A DNA stretch of 64,000 bases from Dialister hominis (GTDB taxonomy: Bacteria > Bacillota > Negativicutes > Veillonellales > Dialisteraceae), in assembly GCF_007164725.1 (NCBI RefSeq), contig NZ_AP019697.1:1268501-1332500 (forward strand), given 5' to 3'. A program made the translations under genes and the position numbers. Positions 1 to 10,911 of this stretch are shown one piece after another (the stretch's first letter is position 1; each line of letters opens with the position of its first letter). The notes below the pieces were generated by a model. It was not told where the DNA came from. It made no database searches and saw only the letters and a program-made list of their open reading frames with translations.

Positions 1-724
1 GTGTCCCTTCATCAATTTCTCCTGTTTCAGAAATTCCCTGATCTCCCTGGAAAGCTTTCACCGCATTGGCGGTAAGTCCGCCGTAAATACCGTCAACTGT
101 CCCGTCAAGATATCCAAGCTTCTTCAGCTTATTCTGGATATCGAGCACCCGGTCTCCGCTGTCTCCGATTCCATACAAGCGGGATGGGCGGTTTGACCTG
201 GCCTGGGCGCTCTCCTGACTGCTTTTCCCTTTAAGAGAATTGTATGTCATCTCATCAATCACGCCGGATACAGGAAATCCATGATCCTTCTGGTAAGCCC
301 TGACAGCATTTTCCGTGTCCTGCCCGTAAACGCCATCAATGCCGCCTTTCAGATAGCCGGCTTTCTGCAGCCTCAGCTGCATATCAACGATGACGTCTCC
401 CCTGTTGCCAGATGCATACACGACTCCACCCCCATTGCGGTAGCCGGAGTTCTCATTTCTTCGGATGGATGCAATGGTCGCATCATCTGCTTTCCCTGTC
501 GCAAGAAGCCCGTGATCCTTCTGGAAAAGGAATACTGCTTCTTTTGTCGTCGAGCCGTAGTCTCCATCTACGGTTCTGGCTAAATAGCCTGCCTGGACAA
601 GTGCATTCTGCAGATCAGCAACCGCGCTTCCACTCATACCTGCCGTCAGCGTTTCCGCTGAAACAGCCATGGAAGTCATGAGCCACAAAACGGCTGCACA
701 GCTCCATTTATATAAGTCACGCAC
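1..724 (-). CDS. Secreted peptidoglycan-binding repeat protein (partial)
   Basis: The gene runs off the left edge, so only its N-terminal 241 codons are present. Start: GTG at 724, eight bases after GGAGG; it gives a signal peptide (MRDLYKW, then a hydrophobic stretch ending SMAVSA). The mature part shows three PG_binding_1 repeats in a row, each of the form LQ..L...GYL...VDG.YG..T..AV..FQ.D.G (for example LQNALVQAGYL, then VDGDYGSTTKEAV). Short Ser/Gly/Asn-rich linkers separate the repeats. This domain binds cell-wall peptidoglycan and usually targets a C-terminal hydrolase (cortex-lytic, NlpC/P60 or amidase type), which would lie outside the window. The enzyme type therefore cannot be named. 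It is divergent from the symporter gene to its right. Confidence 0.85.
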   Translation of the reverse strand, partial: MRDLYKWSCAAVLWLMTSMAVSAETLTAGMSGSAVADLQNALVQAGYLARTVDGDYGSTTKEAVFLFQKDHGLLATGKADDATIASIRRNENSGYRNGGGVVYASGNRGDVIVDMQLRLQKAGYLKGGIDGVYGQDTENAVRAYQKDHGFPVSGVIDEMTYNSLKGKSSQESAQARSNRPSRLYGIGDSGDRVLDIQNKLKKLGYLDGTVDGIYGGLTANAVKAFQGDQGISETGEIDEGT

Positions 725-749
725 ATCTATCACCTCCACGAACTTCTGT

Positions 750-778
750 ATTTTACCATTTTTCGCCAAATTTGTAAA
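750..778 (-). promoter_or_regulatory. Promoter of the peptidoglycan-binding gene
   Basis: On the minus strand, TTTACA (778-773) and TAAAAT (755-750) are separated by 17 bases, about 25 bases upstream of the GTG start. This fits a sigma-70/sigma-A promoter. The stretch from 779 to 1089 holds nothing else that I recognise. Confidence 0.6.
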
Positions 779-1089
779 AATATGCCTGAAACCCCTTGTT
801 TTATAAATGCAAAATCTTCTGATTTCCTTTATTCTTCACCGCACGATTTCAGAAAAATGCATCGTGGTTTGAAATGTTTCAAAATGCATGAAATATACAA
901 TGGCATCCCAAATTACCGCATGTTTTTGAGCCCTCATCCTGGCATGTGTCCATCCCACGCGTACACATGCAGCAGGAAAGCTCCTCTCCTTTCATGTATG
1001 CATTCCTTTCGCCCTGTATCTTTGGACTTTTACTGGCTTTTCCTTAACTTTTCTAATCCTCCCGTCATGATAAATTTATATTCATGATG

Positions 1090-1118
1090 TTGTACAAAGC
1101 GGCAAAACATTATATAAT
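1090..1118 (+). promoter_or_regulatory. Promoter of the AGCS symporter gene
   Basis: TTGTAC (1090-1095) and TATAAT (1113-1118) are separated by exactly 17 bases, which is close to the housekeeping consensus. The likely transcript start near 1125 leaves a short leader before the ATG at 1170. Confidence 0.7.
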
Positions 1119-1169
1119 GAGTTGAATTTGTACATATATATTGTATTAAAAGAAGAAGAAGAGTATGGT

Positions 1170-2603
1170 ATGGAGTCATTAAACGACATTGTCTCATCAA
1201 TCAACGGCGTCCTGTGGTCGTCAGTCATCATTGTCCTTTTGGTAGGCGCAGGCGTGTACTTTACCATCCGCACAAAAGCAGTACAGCTTCGCTATTTCGG
1301 CACGATGTTCAAACTGATAGCAAATACGGCCGGCACAAAAACAGAAGGAAATGAAATTTCTCCTTTCCAGGCGTTCTGCGTCAGTACAGCATCCCGAGTC
1401 GGCGTAGGCAATATTGCCGGCATTGCAATTGCTATTGTATCCGGCGGTCCTGGAGCTATTTTCTGGATGTGGTTCATTGCTGTCATCGGTTCGGCTACAG
1501 GATTTGTAGAAAGTACCCTGGCTCAGATTTACAAGGTTCCGCGTGAAGGCGGAAATGGTTTCAGAGGCGGTCCTGCTTACTACCTGAAAAATGGTTTAGG
1601 CCACAAACTCTGGGCAGCTATCTTTGCCATCCTCATTTCCGTTACTTACGGCATGATTTACAACTCCGTCCAGTCCAATACTATTTCCCTTGCGCTGAAC
1701 CATGCACTTGGTGCTGACCGTATGGTCGTCGGAGCTGTTGTTACAGTTCTTGCCATGGCTGTCATCTGCGGCGGCATGGGACGTATTGCCCGCGTCACTG
1801 AATGGATGGTTCCCCTCATGGCAGGCCTTTACATCGTTATTGCGCTTGGCATCATGATTTACAACATCACGGATATGCCGCATGTTTTCTACATCATTTT
1901 CAGAGATGCATTTGACTGGCAGGCTGCATTTGGCGGCGGCATGGGCGCTGCTGTCCTGACTGGTTTCAAGAGAGGCCTCTTCTCCAATGAAGCCGGCGAA
2001 GGTTCTGTTCCAAACGCAGCTGCAACAGCTGATGCCAATCATCCGGTTGTACAGGGCCTGATCCAGGCATTCGGCGTATATGTCGATACACTCTTCATCT
2101 GCTCTGCTTCTGCATTCATTGTTCTTTTAACTGGTGATTATGCATCTACCGGACTGACCGGTATCGAACTGGTACAGTGGGATCTGGCGCAGTACTTTGG
2201 ACCTATGGCTCCAAAAGCCGTTTCCATCCTGATTTTCCTCTTTGCATTCACCTCTCTTATCGGCAACTACTACTATGGTGAAATCAATATCGGCCATCTG
2301 ACTCATAAAAAATGGCCGCTGAATCTCTTCCGCGTACTGATCGCTGTCATGATTTTCTGGGGTTCCATTGCTGATCTTCCGCTCGTCTGGAATCTGGCTG
2401 ACCTCTTCATGGCATTCATGGTTCTGACAAACGTTACAGCTATTCTCCTCTTATTCCCGCAGGTTCGTACATGCCTGAAGGATTATGAAGACCAGCTTGC
2501 AAAAGGCATCAAGCTTCCGATTTTCCACAAGAAAGTACTCAAGAACCAGAAGGGTATCGTATGGTGGGATGACGAGAACAACTTCAACGGCGCTAAGAAA
2601 TAA
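1170..2603 (+). CDS. Alanine/glycine:cation symporter family (AGCS) protein
   Basis: Sodium-coupled amino-acid importer of the inner membrane, about 477 residues, the usual family size, with roughly ten hydrophobic segments. Family signatures seen: ISPFQAFCVSTASRVGVGNI near the N-terminus, GPGAIFWMW, GGPAYYL, and the highly conserved GFKRGLFSNEAGEGSVPNAA region. The start chosen is the internal ATG at 1170 (MESLNDIV), because it lies downstream of the promoter and begins the normal family N-terminus. An upstream in-frame ATG at 1122 would start at the transcript end and add a lysine/glutamate-rich tail. The substrate is probably alanine or glycine by family, but the exact amino acid cannot be read from sequence. 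A single-gene unit, closed by a strong terminator shared with pyrD. Confidence 0.93.
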   Translation: MESLNDIVSSINGVLWSSVIIVLLVGAGVYFTIRTKAVQLRYFGTMFKLIANTAGTKTEGNEISPFQAFCVSTASRVGVGNIAGIAIAIVSGGPGAIFWMWFIAVIGSATGFVESTLAQIYKVPREGGNGFRGGPAYYLKNGLGHKLWAAIFAILISVTYGMIYNSVQSNTISLALNHALGADRMVVGAVVTVLAMAVICGGMGRIARVTEWMVPLMAGLYIVIALGIMIYNITDMPHVFYIIFRDAFDWQAAFGGGMGAAVLTGFKRGLFSNEAGEGSVPNAAATADANHPVVQGLIQAFGVYVDTLFICSASAFIVLLTGDYASTGLTGIELVQWDLAQYFGPMAPKAVSILIFLFAFTSLIGNYYYGEINIGHLTHKKWPLNLFRVLIAVMIFWGSIADLPLVWNLADLFMAFMVLTNVTAILLLFPQVRTCLKDYEDQLAKGIKLPIFHKKVLKNQKGIVWWDDENNFNGAKK

Positions 2604-2637
2604 CGCTGTCCCCATCATTCTTAATAAGCATTTGAAA

Positions 2638-2664
2638 AGGACTGCTCAATGAGCAGTCCTTTTT
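2638..2664. terminator. Bidirectional terminator between the symporter gene and pyrD
   Basis: A perfect 10-bp stem, AGGACTGCTC (2638-2647) with GAGCAGTCCT (2651-2660) around a 3-base loop, is followed by T's on the plus strand and flanked by A's on the left. It can therefore stop transcription from both converging genes. Confidence 0.85.
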
Positions 2665-2678
2665 GTGTTGGCTTTCTA

Positions 2679-3587
2679 TTAAGCTTTCAGCGTACCAACG
2701 ATTTCCTGAATATCCTTGACGCCGTTCTTATCGCACCATTCATCCATTTCATCGGCAATACGTTCCATGGCATTAGGATCAATGATATTGGCTGTGCCGA
2801 TCTGAACCGTATCTGCGCCTGCCATCATAAACTCAATGGCATCGATGCCGGTCATGATGCCGCCTAATCCGGATACCGGAATATTGACGGCCTTTGCCAC
2901 CTGCCATACCATGCGGAGCGCAACCGGCTTGATGGCAGGGCCGGCGAATCCGCCTGTTATATTTCCAAGAATCGGGCGTCTTGTCCTGACATCAATGGCA
3001 AGTCCTAAAAGCGTATTGACAAGGGACAGTGAATCAGCGCCTGCATCTTCCACCGCTTTTGCAATCGTGACGATATCGGTCACGTTCGGTGACAGCTTTA
3101 CGATAACAGGAAGATTCGTGCTGTCCTTGATGGCTCTTGTCACAGCGGCTGCCTGTTTGGGATCTGTCCCGAAAGCAACACCGCCTTCCTTGACATTCGG
3201 GCAGGAAATATTGACTTCCAGCGCATCAACGCCGTCTACCGTCAGCATTTTTGCACATTCTGCATATTCTTCGGTCGTCTTCCCCACCATATTGGCGATG
3301 AAAGGAACGCCCAGCTTTTTAACCTTGGGAAGGTAATGCTCAATAAAGTAAGGAACACCTGGATTTTCAAGGCCGATGGCATTCAGCATGCCGGAATCCG
3401 TTTCAGCAACGCGTATGCCTTCATTTCCTTTCCAGGGAGTCGGCGCAAGGCCCTTCCCGGAAATGGCGCCGACTTTATTCATGTCGACGTATTCAGCAAT
3501 TTCAAGTCCGAAGCCTACTGTCCCGGACGCGCCGATCAGCGGTGTTTTCATCGGGATTCCCAGGTAATTTACCGACAGATTTGTCAT
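2679..3587 (-). CDS. pyrD: Dihydroorotate dehydrogenase B, catalytic subunit
   Basis: Oxidises dihydroorotate to orotate in pyrimidine synthesis, using FMN and passing electrons through PyrK to NAD. The 302 residues match class 1B PyrD. Seen: the N-terminal MTNLSVNYLGIPMKTPLIGASG, the flavin/substrate region EVNISCPNVKEGG with the catalytic Cys of class 1B enzymes, VKLSPNVTDI, and the phosphate-binding GLGGIMTGIDAIEFMMAGA followed by VQIGTA. It is the last gene of the pyr operon and overlaps the end of pyrK by 4 bases, so the two subunits are probably translationally coupled. Confidence 0.96.
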   Translation of the reverse strand: MTNLSVNYLGIPMKTPLIGASGTVGFGLEIAEYVDMNKVGAISGKGLAPTPWKGNEGIRVAETDSGMLNAIGLENPGVPYFIEHYLPKVKKLGVPFIANMVGKTTEEYAECAKMLTVDGVDALEVNISCPNVKEGGVAFGTDPKQAAAVTRAIKDSTNLPVIVKLSPNVTDIVTIAKAVEDAGADSLSLVNTLLGLAIDVRTRRPILGNITGGFAGPAIKPVALRMVWQVAKAVNIPVSGLGGIMTGIDAIEFMMAGADTVQIGTANIIDPNAMERIADEMDEWCDKNGVKDIQEIVGTLKA

Positions 3588-4351
3588 AATACTACCTCCT
3601 CTGCGTTAAACACCGGGCCGTCAGTGCATACCTTGTAATGGCCTTCGCCTGACTTCTTGTCGCAAACGCAGCCAAGGCATGTGCCAATGCCGCATCCCAT
3701 TCTTCTCTCCATAGAGACTTCGCAGTATACGCCTGCCGTCTTTGCCATTTCTGCGGCAGTCTTCATCATGATGGCTGGTCCGCATACGCAGGCTTCGTCC
3801 ACCTTTTCTTCAGCAAACATCTGAGGAAGCACGGAGACGGAGAATCCTTTGATTCCATAAGATCCATCATCCGTCGTTACGATCATTTTCCTGACCGTAT
3901 CCGGGAATAAATCCTTCCAGAATACTTCTTCCTTATTTCTGCCGCCGATGACAACGGTCATCTGTCCAGGTCTTGCCTGTCTTGCCATGAAAAGGATCGG
4001 CGCAATTCCAATGCCGCCGCCAATGCCTACGATATGATCCTTATCCATGGAAAAGGATGTGCCAAGAGGCCCTAAGCTGTCTACGACATCCCCTTCCTTC
4101 AGATGGGACATGGCTTCTGTTCCTTTTCCGACGATACGGTAAATGATTTCAACGAGTCCCTTTTCAGGGTCCGTTCCCGCAATGGAAATCGGACGCCTTA
4201 AAAGGTAACGCGGATCATTGACTTTCATATGGATGAACTGTCCTGGCTTTGCTTCTCTGGCTGTCAGCGGAAGTTCAATCTGCATCTGCCAGATGTCCTT
4301 AGCAATCTTCTTATGAAGCCGGATAATTCCTTTTTCTACATAACCTGCCAT
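3584..4351 (-). CDS. pyrK: Dihydroorotate dehydrogenase B, electron-transfer subunit
   Basis: FAD and [2Fe-2S] partner of PyrD, which carries electrons from FMN to NAD. 255 residues. The N-terminal half is a ferredoxin-reductase-like FAD domain (RRPISIAG), the middle is an NAD-binding domain (GGGIGIAPILFMARQ), and the C-terminal cluster ligands are visible as CGIGTCLGCVC with a last Cys in YKVCTDGPVF. It lies between carB (6-base gap) and pyrD (4-base overlap). Confidence 0.95.
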   Translation of the reverse strand: MAGYVEKGIIRLHKKIAKDIWQMQIELPLTAREAKPGQFIHMKVNDPRYLLRRPISIAGTDPEKGLVEIIYRIVGKGTEAMSHLKEGDVVDSLGPLGTSFSMDKDHIVGIGGGIGIAPILFMARQARPGQMTVVIGGRNKEEVFWKDLFPDTVRKMIVTTDDGSYGIKGFSVSVLPQMFAEEKVDEACVCGPAIMMKTAAEMAKTAGVYCEVSMERRMGCGIGTCLGCVCDKKSGEGHYKVCTDGPVFNAEEVVL

Positions 4352-4357
4352 GCTTTT

Positions 4358-7300
4358 TCAGTTCTCCTTCACATAATCCTGAATGGCTTCCACGTGATAG
4401 CCATCTCCGGTCGATGCCATGACACGCAGTACTTCCTTGGCTGTATCCAGAGAAGTAATGCACGGGATGGCAAGTTCTACCGCAATGCGGCGGAGGTCAT
4501 AGCCTTCCTGTTCGATTTGGCTTCCATAGGAAATCGTATTGAGTACCATGTCTACCTTGCCAAGTTTCAGATACTTTTCGCAGTTTTCGCCCTTTTCATG
4601 GATCTTCTTGATGATTTCAACCGGAATTCCAAGGTTCTGGAAATAGGAACCTGTACCGGATGTACAGATCAGACGATATCCGAGGTTGACGAACCCGCGG
4701 GCAAGTTCAGCTGTTTCGGGCTTATCGCGGTCGCTGACGGTAATCAGGACATTGCCATGGGACGGAACGGTAAGATGCGCAGCAACGACTGCTTTGTAAA
4801 GTGCTTCCTGATAGGTGTGTCCGATGCCCATGACTTCGCCGGTGGATTTCATTTCCGGCCCGAGCTTGATTTCAACAAGTCCCAGCTTGGAGAAAGAGAA
4901 TACCGGTGCTTTAACGGCTACATAGCCTTTGTCCGGCACGAGTCCGAGCGGAAGCCCTGTATCCTTCAGGGATTCACCAAGAGCGACTCTTGTTGCATAT
5001 TCAACCATGTTGATGCCGGTAATCTTGCTCATGAATGGAACCGTACGGCTGGCTCTCGGATTGACTTCAATGACATAGACCTTGCCATTGACTACGATGA
5101 ACTGGATATTGACGAGGCCCTTGACGTTCATGGCTCTTGCAATTCTTCCTGTGTAATCAGTCAGTGTTTCAATGATTTCCTGCGAGAGATGCTGCGGAGG
5201 ATAAACGGCAATGGAGTCGCCGGAATGAACGCCGGAACGTTCAATCTGTTCCATGATGCCCGGGATGCAGACATCGACGCCATCGGAAATGGCATCGACT
5301 TCCACTTCACGGCCGACCATGTACTGGTCGATCAGGACCGGATGCTCATGGGATGCGACAACGGCTTCCTTCAGGTACTGTTTCAGTTCAGCCTGATCAT
5401 AAACGATCTGCATGGCTCTTCCCCCAAGGACGTAGCTTGGGCGGACAATCAGCGGATAATCAAGTTCCTCCGTCTTTGCCATAGCTTCTTCAACACTTTC
5501 GACAAGGCAGCCCTTCGGGCGTGCAATGCCAAGCTGGCCCATCAATGTATCAAAACGTTCACGGTCTTCTGCCATATCGATGGATTCATTGGAGGAACCG
5601 ATAATGCGGATGCCGCGTTTTGCCATCGGTGTTGCCAGGTTGATGGCAGTCTGGCCGCCGAACTGGCAGATGACGCCTTCCGGTTTTTCCTTATCGATGA
5701 TTTCCATGACATCCTGTTCTGTCAGTGGTTCAAAGTACAGGGAATCGGATGTATCAAAGTCGGTCGAAACGGTTTCCGGGTTGTTGTTGATGACGATGGA
5801 TTTCTTTCCTGCCTTCCTGAGAGCCCAGGAAGCATGAACGGAGCAGTAGTCAAATTCGATGCCCTGCCCGATGCGGATCGGACCGGAGCCGAATACGACG
5901 ACGGAACCCTTCCCCTGCGGCTTTACTTCGTCTTCTGCGCCGTAGGTGGAGTAGTAATATGGCGTATGCGCTTCAAATTCAGCAGCGCAGGTATCTACCA
6001 TCTTGAAGTCCGGATGCACGTTGGCTTTTCTCTTGAAGTTTTCCACTTCTTTGGGAGTAACTTCGCAGAAATGCGCAATCGCTTCATCAGGCATCTGGAT
6101 TCTCTTGGCAGCCTTCAGGGATTCTACCGTCAGTCCTTCCTTCATGAGACGGCGTTCCATCATAATGATGTTCTGGATCTTGTAGATGAAGAAGAGGTCG
6201 ATTCTTGTAATGCGGTTGATTTCTTCAGGTTCGATGCCTCTTCTGAGTGCTTCAGCGACAACAAAGATTCTTTCATTGTCAATGCGTCTCAAGAGGCAGC
6301 GGATATCATAGAGGGACTGTCCGTCAAGCTTGTCGAGGTGCAGGTAGCCGCCTCCGACTTCGAGGGAACGGAGTGCTTTAAGAAGAGCACCTTCCAGTGT
6401 ACGGTCGAGCGCCATGACTTCGCCGGTTGCCTTCATCTGCGTTCCGATTTCGCGGTCGGCAAGCGTGAACTTTTCAAACGGCCATCTCGGGAATTTGCAT
6501 ACGACATAGTCGATCGACGGTTCAAAGCATGCTTTTGTATTTCCTGTAATGGCATTGGTGATTTCATCAAGATGCATGCCAAGGGCAATCTTTGCTGCTA
6601 CTTTGGCAATCGGATAGCCGGTTGCTTTCGATGCCAGAGCCGATGAACGGCTGACACGCGGATTGACTTCGATGACGTAGTACTGGTTCGTCTTGGTATC
6701 AAGGCCGTACTGTACGTTGCAGCCGCCTTCGATGCGGAGATAGCGGATGATATCAAGGGAAGCTGTACGGAGCATCTGGTACTGCTGGTCTGTCAGAGTC
6801 TGCGTCGGAGCGACAACAATGGAATCGCCTGTATGAACACCGACAGGATCGATATTTTCCATAGCGCAGACGATAATGCAGTTATCAGCACCGTCTCTCA
6901 TGACTTCGAATTCTACTTCTTTCCAGCCGGCGATGCTGCGTTCAACCAGAATCTGATTGATCGGAGAAAGCTTGATGCCGCGGTTGGCGATTTCTTCCAT
7001 TTCATAGCGGTCATGCGCAATGCCGCCGCCTGTACCGCCCAGTGTATAAGCGGGGCGGATGATGACCGGGTATCCGATCTTATCTGCGAAAGCAACAGCA
7101 GGTTCCAGGTCTTCGAAAATTTCAGATTCAGGAACCGGCTGATGGATTTCTTTCATAGCTTCCTTAAAGAGTTCTCTGTCTTCTGCATGCTTGATTGCAT
7201 GGAGAGAAGAGCCGAGGAGTTTTACATTATACTTGTCCAGCACACCTGCATCAGCAAGCTGTACTGCCATGTTAAGGCCGACCTGTCCGCCAAGCGTGGC

Positions 7301-7558
7301 AAGAAGGGCATCCGGACGTTCTTTCTTGATGACTTCCGTTACGAATGGGAGCGTAATCGGTTCGATATATACACGGTCAGCAATATCTACGTCGGTCATG
7401 ATTGTGGATGGATTGCTGTTGACAAGAACAACTTCCACGCCTTCTTCTCTAAGAGAGCGGCAGGCCTGTGTACCAGCGTAGTCAAACTCTGCAGCCTGTC
7501 CGATGACAATAGGACCAGAGCCAATAACGAGAACTTTTTTCACATCTTTATTTATCAT
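4358..7558 (-). CDS. carB: Carbamoyl phosphate synthase, large subunit
   Basis: Makes carbamoyl phosphate from bicarbonate, two ATP and ammonia supplied by CarA. It is 1066 residues, the normal full length. Two homologous ATP-grasp halves are visible, each beginning with a [17 protein letters not shown] motif ([20 protein letters not shown] and [19 protein letters not shown]) and each with the EVNPR(V/A)SRS/T motif. A C-terminal MGS-like regulatory domain (about residues 930-1066) normally binds UMP or ornithine. The start MINKDVKK at 7558 was chosen over an upstream ATG at 7759 because the extra 67 residues lie inside carA and do not resemble the family. It overlaps the end of carA by 11 bases. 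Confidence 0.97.
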   Translation of the reverse strand: MINKDVKKVLVIGSGPIVIGQAAEFDYAGTQACRSLREEGVEVVLVNSNPSTIMTDVDIADRVYIEPITLPFVTEVIKKERPDALLATLGGQVGLNMAVQLADAGVLDKYNVKLLGSSLHAIKHAEDRELFKEAMKEIHQPVPESEIFEDLEPAVAFADKIGYPVIIRPAYTLGGTGGGIAHDRYEMEEIANRGIKLSPINQILVERSIAGWKEVEFEVMRDGADNCIIVCAMENIDPVGVHTGDSIVVAPTQTLTDQQYQMLRTASLDIIRYLRIEGGCNVQYGLDTKTNQYYVIEVNPRVSRSSALASKATGYPIAKVAAKIALGMHLDEITNAITGNTKACFEPSIDYVVCKFPRWPFEKFTLADREIGTQMKATGEVMALDRTLEGALLKALRSLEVGGGYLHLDKLDGQSLYDIRCLLRRIDNERIFVVAEALRRGIEPEEINRITRIDLFFIYKIQNIIMMERRLMKEGLTVESLKAAKRIQMPDEAIAHFCEVTPKEVENFKRKANVHPDFKMVDTCAAEFEAHTPYYYSTYGAEDEVKPQGKGSVVVFGSGPIRIGQGIEFDYCSVHASWALRKAGKKSIVINNNPETVSTDFDTSDSLYFEPLTEQDVMEIIDKEKPEGVICQFGGQTAINLATPMAKRGIRIIGSSNESIDMAEDRERFDTLMGQLGIARPKGCLVESVEEAMAKTEELDYPLIVRPSYVLGGRAMQIVYDQAELKQYLKEAVVASHEHPVLIDQYMVGREVEVDAISDGVDVCIPGIMEQIERSGVHSGDSIAVYPPQHLSQEIIETLTDYTGRIARAMNVKGLVNIQFIVVNGKVYVIEVNPRASRTVPFMSKITGINMVEYATRVALGESLKDTGLPLGLVPDKGYVAVKAPVFSFSKLGLVEIKLGPEMKSTGEVMGIGHTYQEALYKAVVAAHLTVPSHGNVLITVSDRDKPETAELARGFVNLGYRLICTSGTGSYFQNLGIPVEIIKKIHEKGENCEKYLKLGKVDMVLNTISYGSQIEQEGYDLRRIAVELAIPCITSLDTAKEVLRVMASTGDGYHVEAIQDYVKEN

Positions 7559-8618
7559 TTTTGAACTCCTCCATGGCCTTCGTAAATTCAGCAAAGAGAT
7601 AGAAGTTATCCTTCGGTCCGGGTGAAGCTTCCGGATGATACTGCACTGCCTGAATCGGAAGTGTCTTATGGCGGATGCCTTCAATGGTTCCGTCGTTGAC
7701 GCTTCTGTGCGTGACTTCAATGCAATCCGGCAGTCCTTCATCGGAAACTGCATAACCATGGTTCTGGCTCGTGATGTATACGCGGCCGGTTCTGAGGTCC
7801 TTGACCGGGTGGTTGGATCCTCTGTGTCCGAAAGGCAGCTTAAAGGTATGCGCGCCTAAGGCGGTGGAGAGCATCTGGATTCCCAGGCAGATACCGAAAA
7901 TCGGCTTCTTTCCGATCAGTTTCTTGACCGTTTCAACGACATAGGGCACATCCTGCGGGTCTCCCGGTCCGGGCGAAAGGAAAATTCCGTCCGGATCGGA
8001 CGCAAGGAGTTCCTCAGCCGTTGTATGGGCCGGGAATACATGCACCGTGCAGTCATTGGCCGCCAGACTGACGAGAATATTCTTCTTCAGTCCGCAGTCA
8101 AGAAGGGATACCTGGTACTTACCGTCCCCGTATGTATATGGATAAGCGGTCGTTACTCTTTCGACCTGATTCTTGTGCATCGGTTTTGCCAGGGCTTCCT
8201 GAATGAAATCTTCGCCTCTGTCAGCAGAAACGATGACAGCTTTCATGACGCCCTGCATGCGGACCATTCTTGTGACCGCTCTTGTATCTACATTGTAGAG
8301 GCATGGCACATGGTATCTTTCAATGAAATCCGTAATCTTTTCCTTGCATTCCCAGTTGCTCGGATGCTCTGTGATCTGATCCAGGACATATCCTGCAGCA
8401 GCCGGTTTCCTGTTCTGCATGAAAAGATCATTCGCACCGTAGTTGCCGATCAGCGGATATGTCAGTGTCAGGATCTGTCCTTCATAAGACGGATCCGTAA
8501 AGCATTCCTGGTATCCTGTCATGCCCGTATTGAATACGAGCTCTCCCATTCCTTCTACTGTTCCCAGGAGATCACCCTCGAAGCGGGCGCCGTTTTCTAA
8601 AACCAAGAGGCCTTTCAT
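7548..8618 (-). CDS. carA: Carbamoyl phosphate synthase, small (glutaminase) subunit
   Basis: Class I glutamine amidotransferase that feeds ammonia to CarB. 356 residues. The N-terminal domain begins [16 protein letters not shown] and contains [10 protein letters not shown]. The C-terminal glutaminase domain shows LSPGPGDP, the nucleophile Cys in FGICLGIQ, and the His/Glu pair in [11 protein letters not shown]. It overlaps pyrC by 4 bases and carB by 11, consistent with one transcript and coupled translation. Confidence 0.97.
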   Translation of the reverse strand: MKGLLVLENGARFEGDLLGTVEGMGELVFNTGMTGYQECFTDPSYEGQILTLTYPLIGNYGANDLFMQNRKPAAAGYVLDQITEHPSNWECKEKITDFIERYHVPCLYNVDTRAVTRMVRMQGVMKAVIVSADRGEDFIQEALAKPMHKNQVERVTTAYPYTYGDGKYQVSLLDCGLKKNILVSLAANDCTVHVFPAHTTAEELLASDPDGIFLSPGPGDPQDVPYVVETVKKLIGKKPIFGICLGIQMLSTALGAHTFKLPFGHRGSNHPVKDLRTGRVYITSQNHGYAVSDEGLPDCIEVTHRSVNDGTIEGIRHKTLPIQAVQYHPEASPGPKDNFYLFAEFTKAMEEFKNDK

Positions 8619-9904
8619 TTCAGCACCTTCCCTTCCTTCATGACAATCTCTCCATCTACGACTGTAAGCACAGCCCTGCCCTTCAAAGTCAGTCCTTCAT
8701 AAGGCGTGAAAAGTGATTTCGTATAAAGTTCATTTCCATGAACCGTCCATTCCTTGTCCGGATCGATGACGACAATATCAGCAGCAGCTCCTTCTTCAAG
8801 AACTCCGCCTTCTACGCCAAGGAGACGGGCCGGATTGACGCTCATGAGTTCAATAAGCCTGTCAATCGTAAATCCGTTGTTGTGGCAAAGAACCGTCAGC
8901 GCAGAAGCAAGAGACGTTTCCAGTCCTGCAATGCCGTTAGGCGCACAGTTGAAAGGAACATCCTTTTCTTCGTTGCAGTGCGGCGCATGATCGGTAATGA
9001 TGGCGTCGATCGTGCCGTCCTTCAATCCTTCAATCAGAGCTTTCCTGTCATCTTCGGTGCGGATTGGCGGTGCCATCTTGAAGGAAGACTCATAATTCTT
9101 CAGCCATTCATCTGTAAAGTAAAGATGCTGTGATGTGACTTCTGTTGTGCAGTTCACATGCTTCGCCTTAGCCTCGCGGATCAGTTCCACAGCCTTTGCA
9201 CTGCTGACGTGGGCGATATGGATATGGCATCCCGTCATTTCTGACAGAAGAAGATCTCTTGCTACTGCAATATCTTCCCCGGCTGCCGGTCTTCCGGTCA
9301 CGCCCATTGCATAAGATACCTTTCCTTCATTCATGAAACCGCCGGAGCACATGGTTGCATCTTCTGCGTGGTCGATGACCATCTTGTGCAGCATGTCTGC
9401 ATATTCCATAGCCCTGCGCATGAAGTTTGCGCTTTCTACATAATGGCCATCATCAGAGAAAGCGGCTGCGCCTTCGGCTGCCATGTCTCCCATCTCAGAG
9501 AGCTGCTTTCCTTCCAGATTTTTGGAAAGAGCACCGATGACGCTGACCTTGACGACACCGCATTCATCGACGCGTCTCAGCACATCCCTGAAGACTGCTG
9601 CATTATCGATGACAGGCTTTGTGTTGGCCATTGTTGCCACGCGCGTGATGCCGCCTGCGCCTGCTGCCTGCGTGCCTGTGTGAATATCTTCCTTGGCTTC
9701 CTGTCCGGGTTCACGGAGATGGACATGCATATCAATGAGTCCTGGTGCAACAAACAAGCCATTTGCATCATAAACTTCTGCCCCTTCTGTATCTGCAGTC
9801 CCGCCAATGGAGAGGATTTTCCCATTTTCTATGACAATGTCGCCTTTTTCATGCTGCTTTCTGGCAGGATTTACAATGATTCCGTTTTTAATGACCAGCT
9901 TCAA
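8615..9904 (-). CDS. pyrC: Dihydroorotase
   Basis: Zinc amidohydrolase that closes carbamoyl-aspartate to dihydroorotate. The 429 residues match the type I bacterial form. Metal-binding motifs seen: DMHVHLREPGQE (first His pair), IDHAEDA, HIAHVSS, and the Asp in ITDHAPH. It overlaps pyrB by 17 bases upstream and carA by 4 bases downstream. Confidence 0.97.
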   Translation of the reverse strand: MKLVIKNGIIVNPARKQHEKGDIVIENGKILSIGGTADTEGAEVYDANGLFVAPGLIDMHVHLREPGQEAKEDIHTGTQAAGAGGITRVATMANTKPVIDNAAVFRDVLRRVDECGVVKVSVIGALSKNLEGKQLSEMGDMAAEGAAAFSDDGHYVESANFMRRAMEYADMLHKMVIDHAEDATMCSGGFMNEGKVSYAMGVTGRPAAGEDIAVARDLLLSEMTGCHIHIAHVSSAKAVELIREAKAKHVNCTTEVTSQHLYFTDEWLKNYESSFKMAPPIRTEDDRKALIEGLKDGTIDAIITDHAPHCNEEKDVPFNCAPNGIAGLETSLASALTVLCHNNGFTIDRLIELMSVNPARLLGVEGGVLEEGAAADIVVIDPDKEWTVHGNELYTKSLFTPYEGLTLKGRAVLTVVDGEIVMKEGKVLK

Positions 9905-10853
9905 TGTCTTTGCCCTCCGTCAGTGTCAAATACTCCAATGCCATACGCACTGCTACGCCGTTTCTTACTTCTTCCTGAATCCAGGATGATTCATCGTAAG
10001 CCACATCATATCCGATTTCTATGCCACGGTTCATCGGGCCCGGATGGATGATGGCCGCATCCTTCTTGCAAAGCTCCAGTCTCTTCTTGTTGATGCCGAA
10101 GAGACGTGCATATTCTCTTGTTGTCGGAATGAATCCGCCTGCAGCTCTTTCAAGCTGGATACGAAGAATATTGATCGCATCAGCATCCCTTAATGCATCT
10201 TCAAGGTTGTCATCAACGATGACTCCCATTGACTCGAGTTCCTTAGGAACCAAAGTGCGCGGTCCCACAAGATGTACTTCAGCGCCCAGCTTCGTAAACC
10301 CGTAAATATCACTTCGCGCAACGCGGGAGTGGAGAATGTCGCCAATGATGACATACTTCATTCCTTTGATATTCTTGCCTGCTTCCTTTAATGTGAAAAG
10401 TTCGAGCAGCGCCTGCGTCGGATGAGCATGCGCGCCGTCGCCTGCATTGATGACAACAGGCACCTTGACCTTGGGGCTCATTACTTTGGATGCAAAAAGA
10501 GCGGCCCCCTCTGACGAATCACGAATAATCACTGCATCTACTCCCATAGCGGAAACAGTAAGCAATGTATCTCGCATGCTTTCACCTTTCGTCATCGAGC
10601 TGCCGCTCTTTGTAATATTGATAACATCGGCTCCCAAGTATTTACCGGCAAGCTCGAAAGAACTGCGTGTTCTCGTTGATGCCTCAGAAAACACTGTCAC
10701 AATGGATTTGCCTTTCAGGAAATCCCGCTTTTTGTTATCAGACAGTACAATTTTTTTCATCTGTGCTGCCACTTCCAGAATCCGTTCAATTTCCCCGGCT
10801 GTAAAATCCTGCAGTCCGAGGACAGAACGGCCTTTGAGCGAAATCGCGTTCAT
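9888..10853 (-). CDS. pyrB: Aspartate carbamoyltransferase, catalytic chain
   Basis: Condenses carbamoyl phosphate with aspartate, the committed step of the pathway. 321 residues from ATG at 10853, which follows AAGGAGG by six bases; an ATG at 10928 was rejected because it adds 25 residues with no ribosome site. Carbamoyl-phosphate motif STRTRSSFE and the downstream HPTQALLELFTL are present, as are the aspartate-loop residues around RIQLER. First gene of the operon. No pyrI regulatory chain and no pyrR gene are found nearby, so control must come from another mechanism. pyrE and pyrF are not in the window. Confidence 0.96.
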   Translation of the reverse strand: MNAISLKGRSVLGLQDFTAGEIERILEVAAQMKKIVLSDNKKRDFLKGKSIVTVFSEASTRTRSSFELAGKYLGADVINITKSGSSMTKGESMRDTLLTVSAMGVDAVIIRDSSEGAALFASKVMSPKVKVPVVINAGDGAHAHPTQALLELFTLKEAGKNIKGMKYVIIGDILHSRVARSDIYGFTKLGAEVHLVGPRTLVPKELESMGVIVDDNLEDALRDADAINILRIQLERAAGGFIPTTREYARLFGINKKRLELCKKDAAIIHPGPMNRGIEIGYDVAYDESSWIQEEVRNGVAVRMALEYLTLTEGKDIEAGH

Positions 10854-10911
10854 GCCGGCCTCCTTAAAAACAACAAAATATGATATCTTTATAATCTTAA
10901 AAGGTATACTC

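Noticed and set aside
4229..6646. An 805-codon open frame antisense to carB
   Set aside because: Same explanation: composition of a reverse-strand shadow, no recognised domain.
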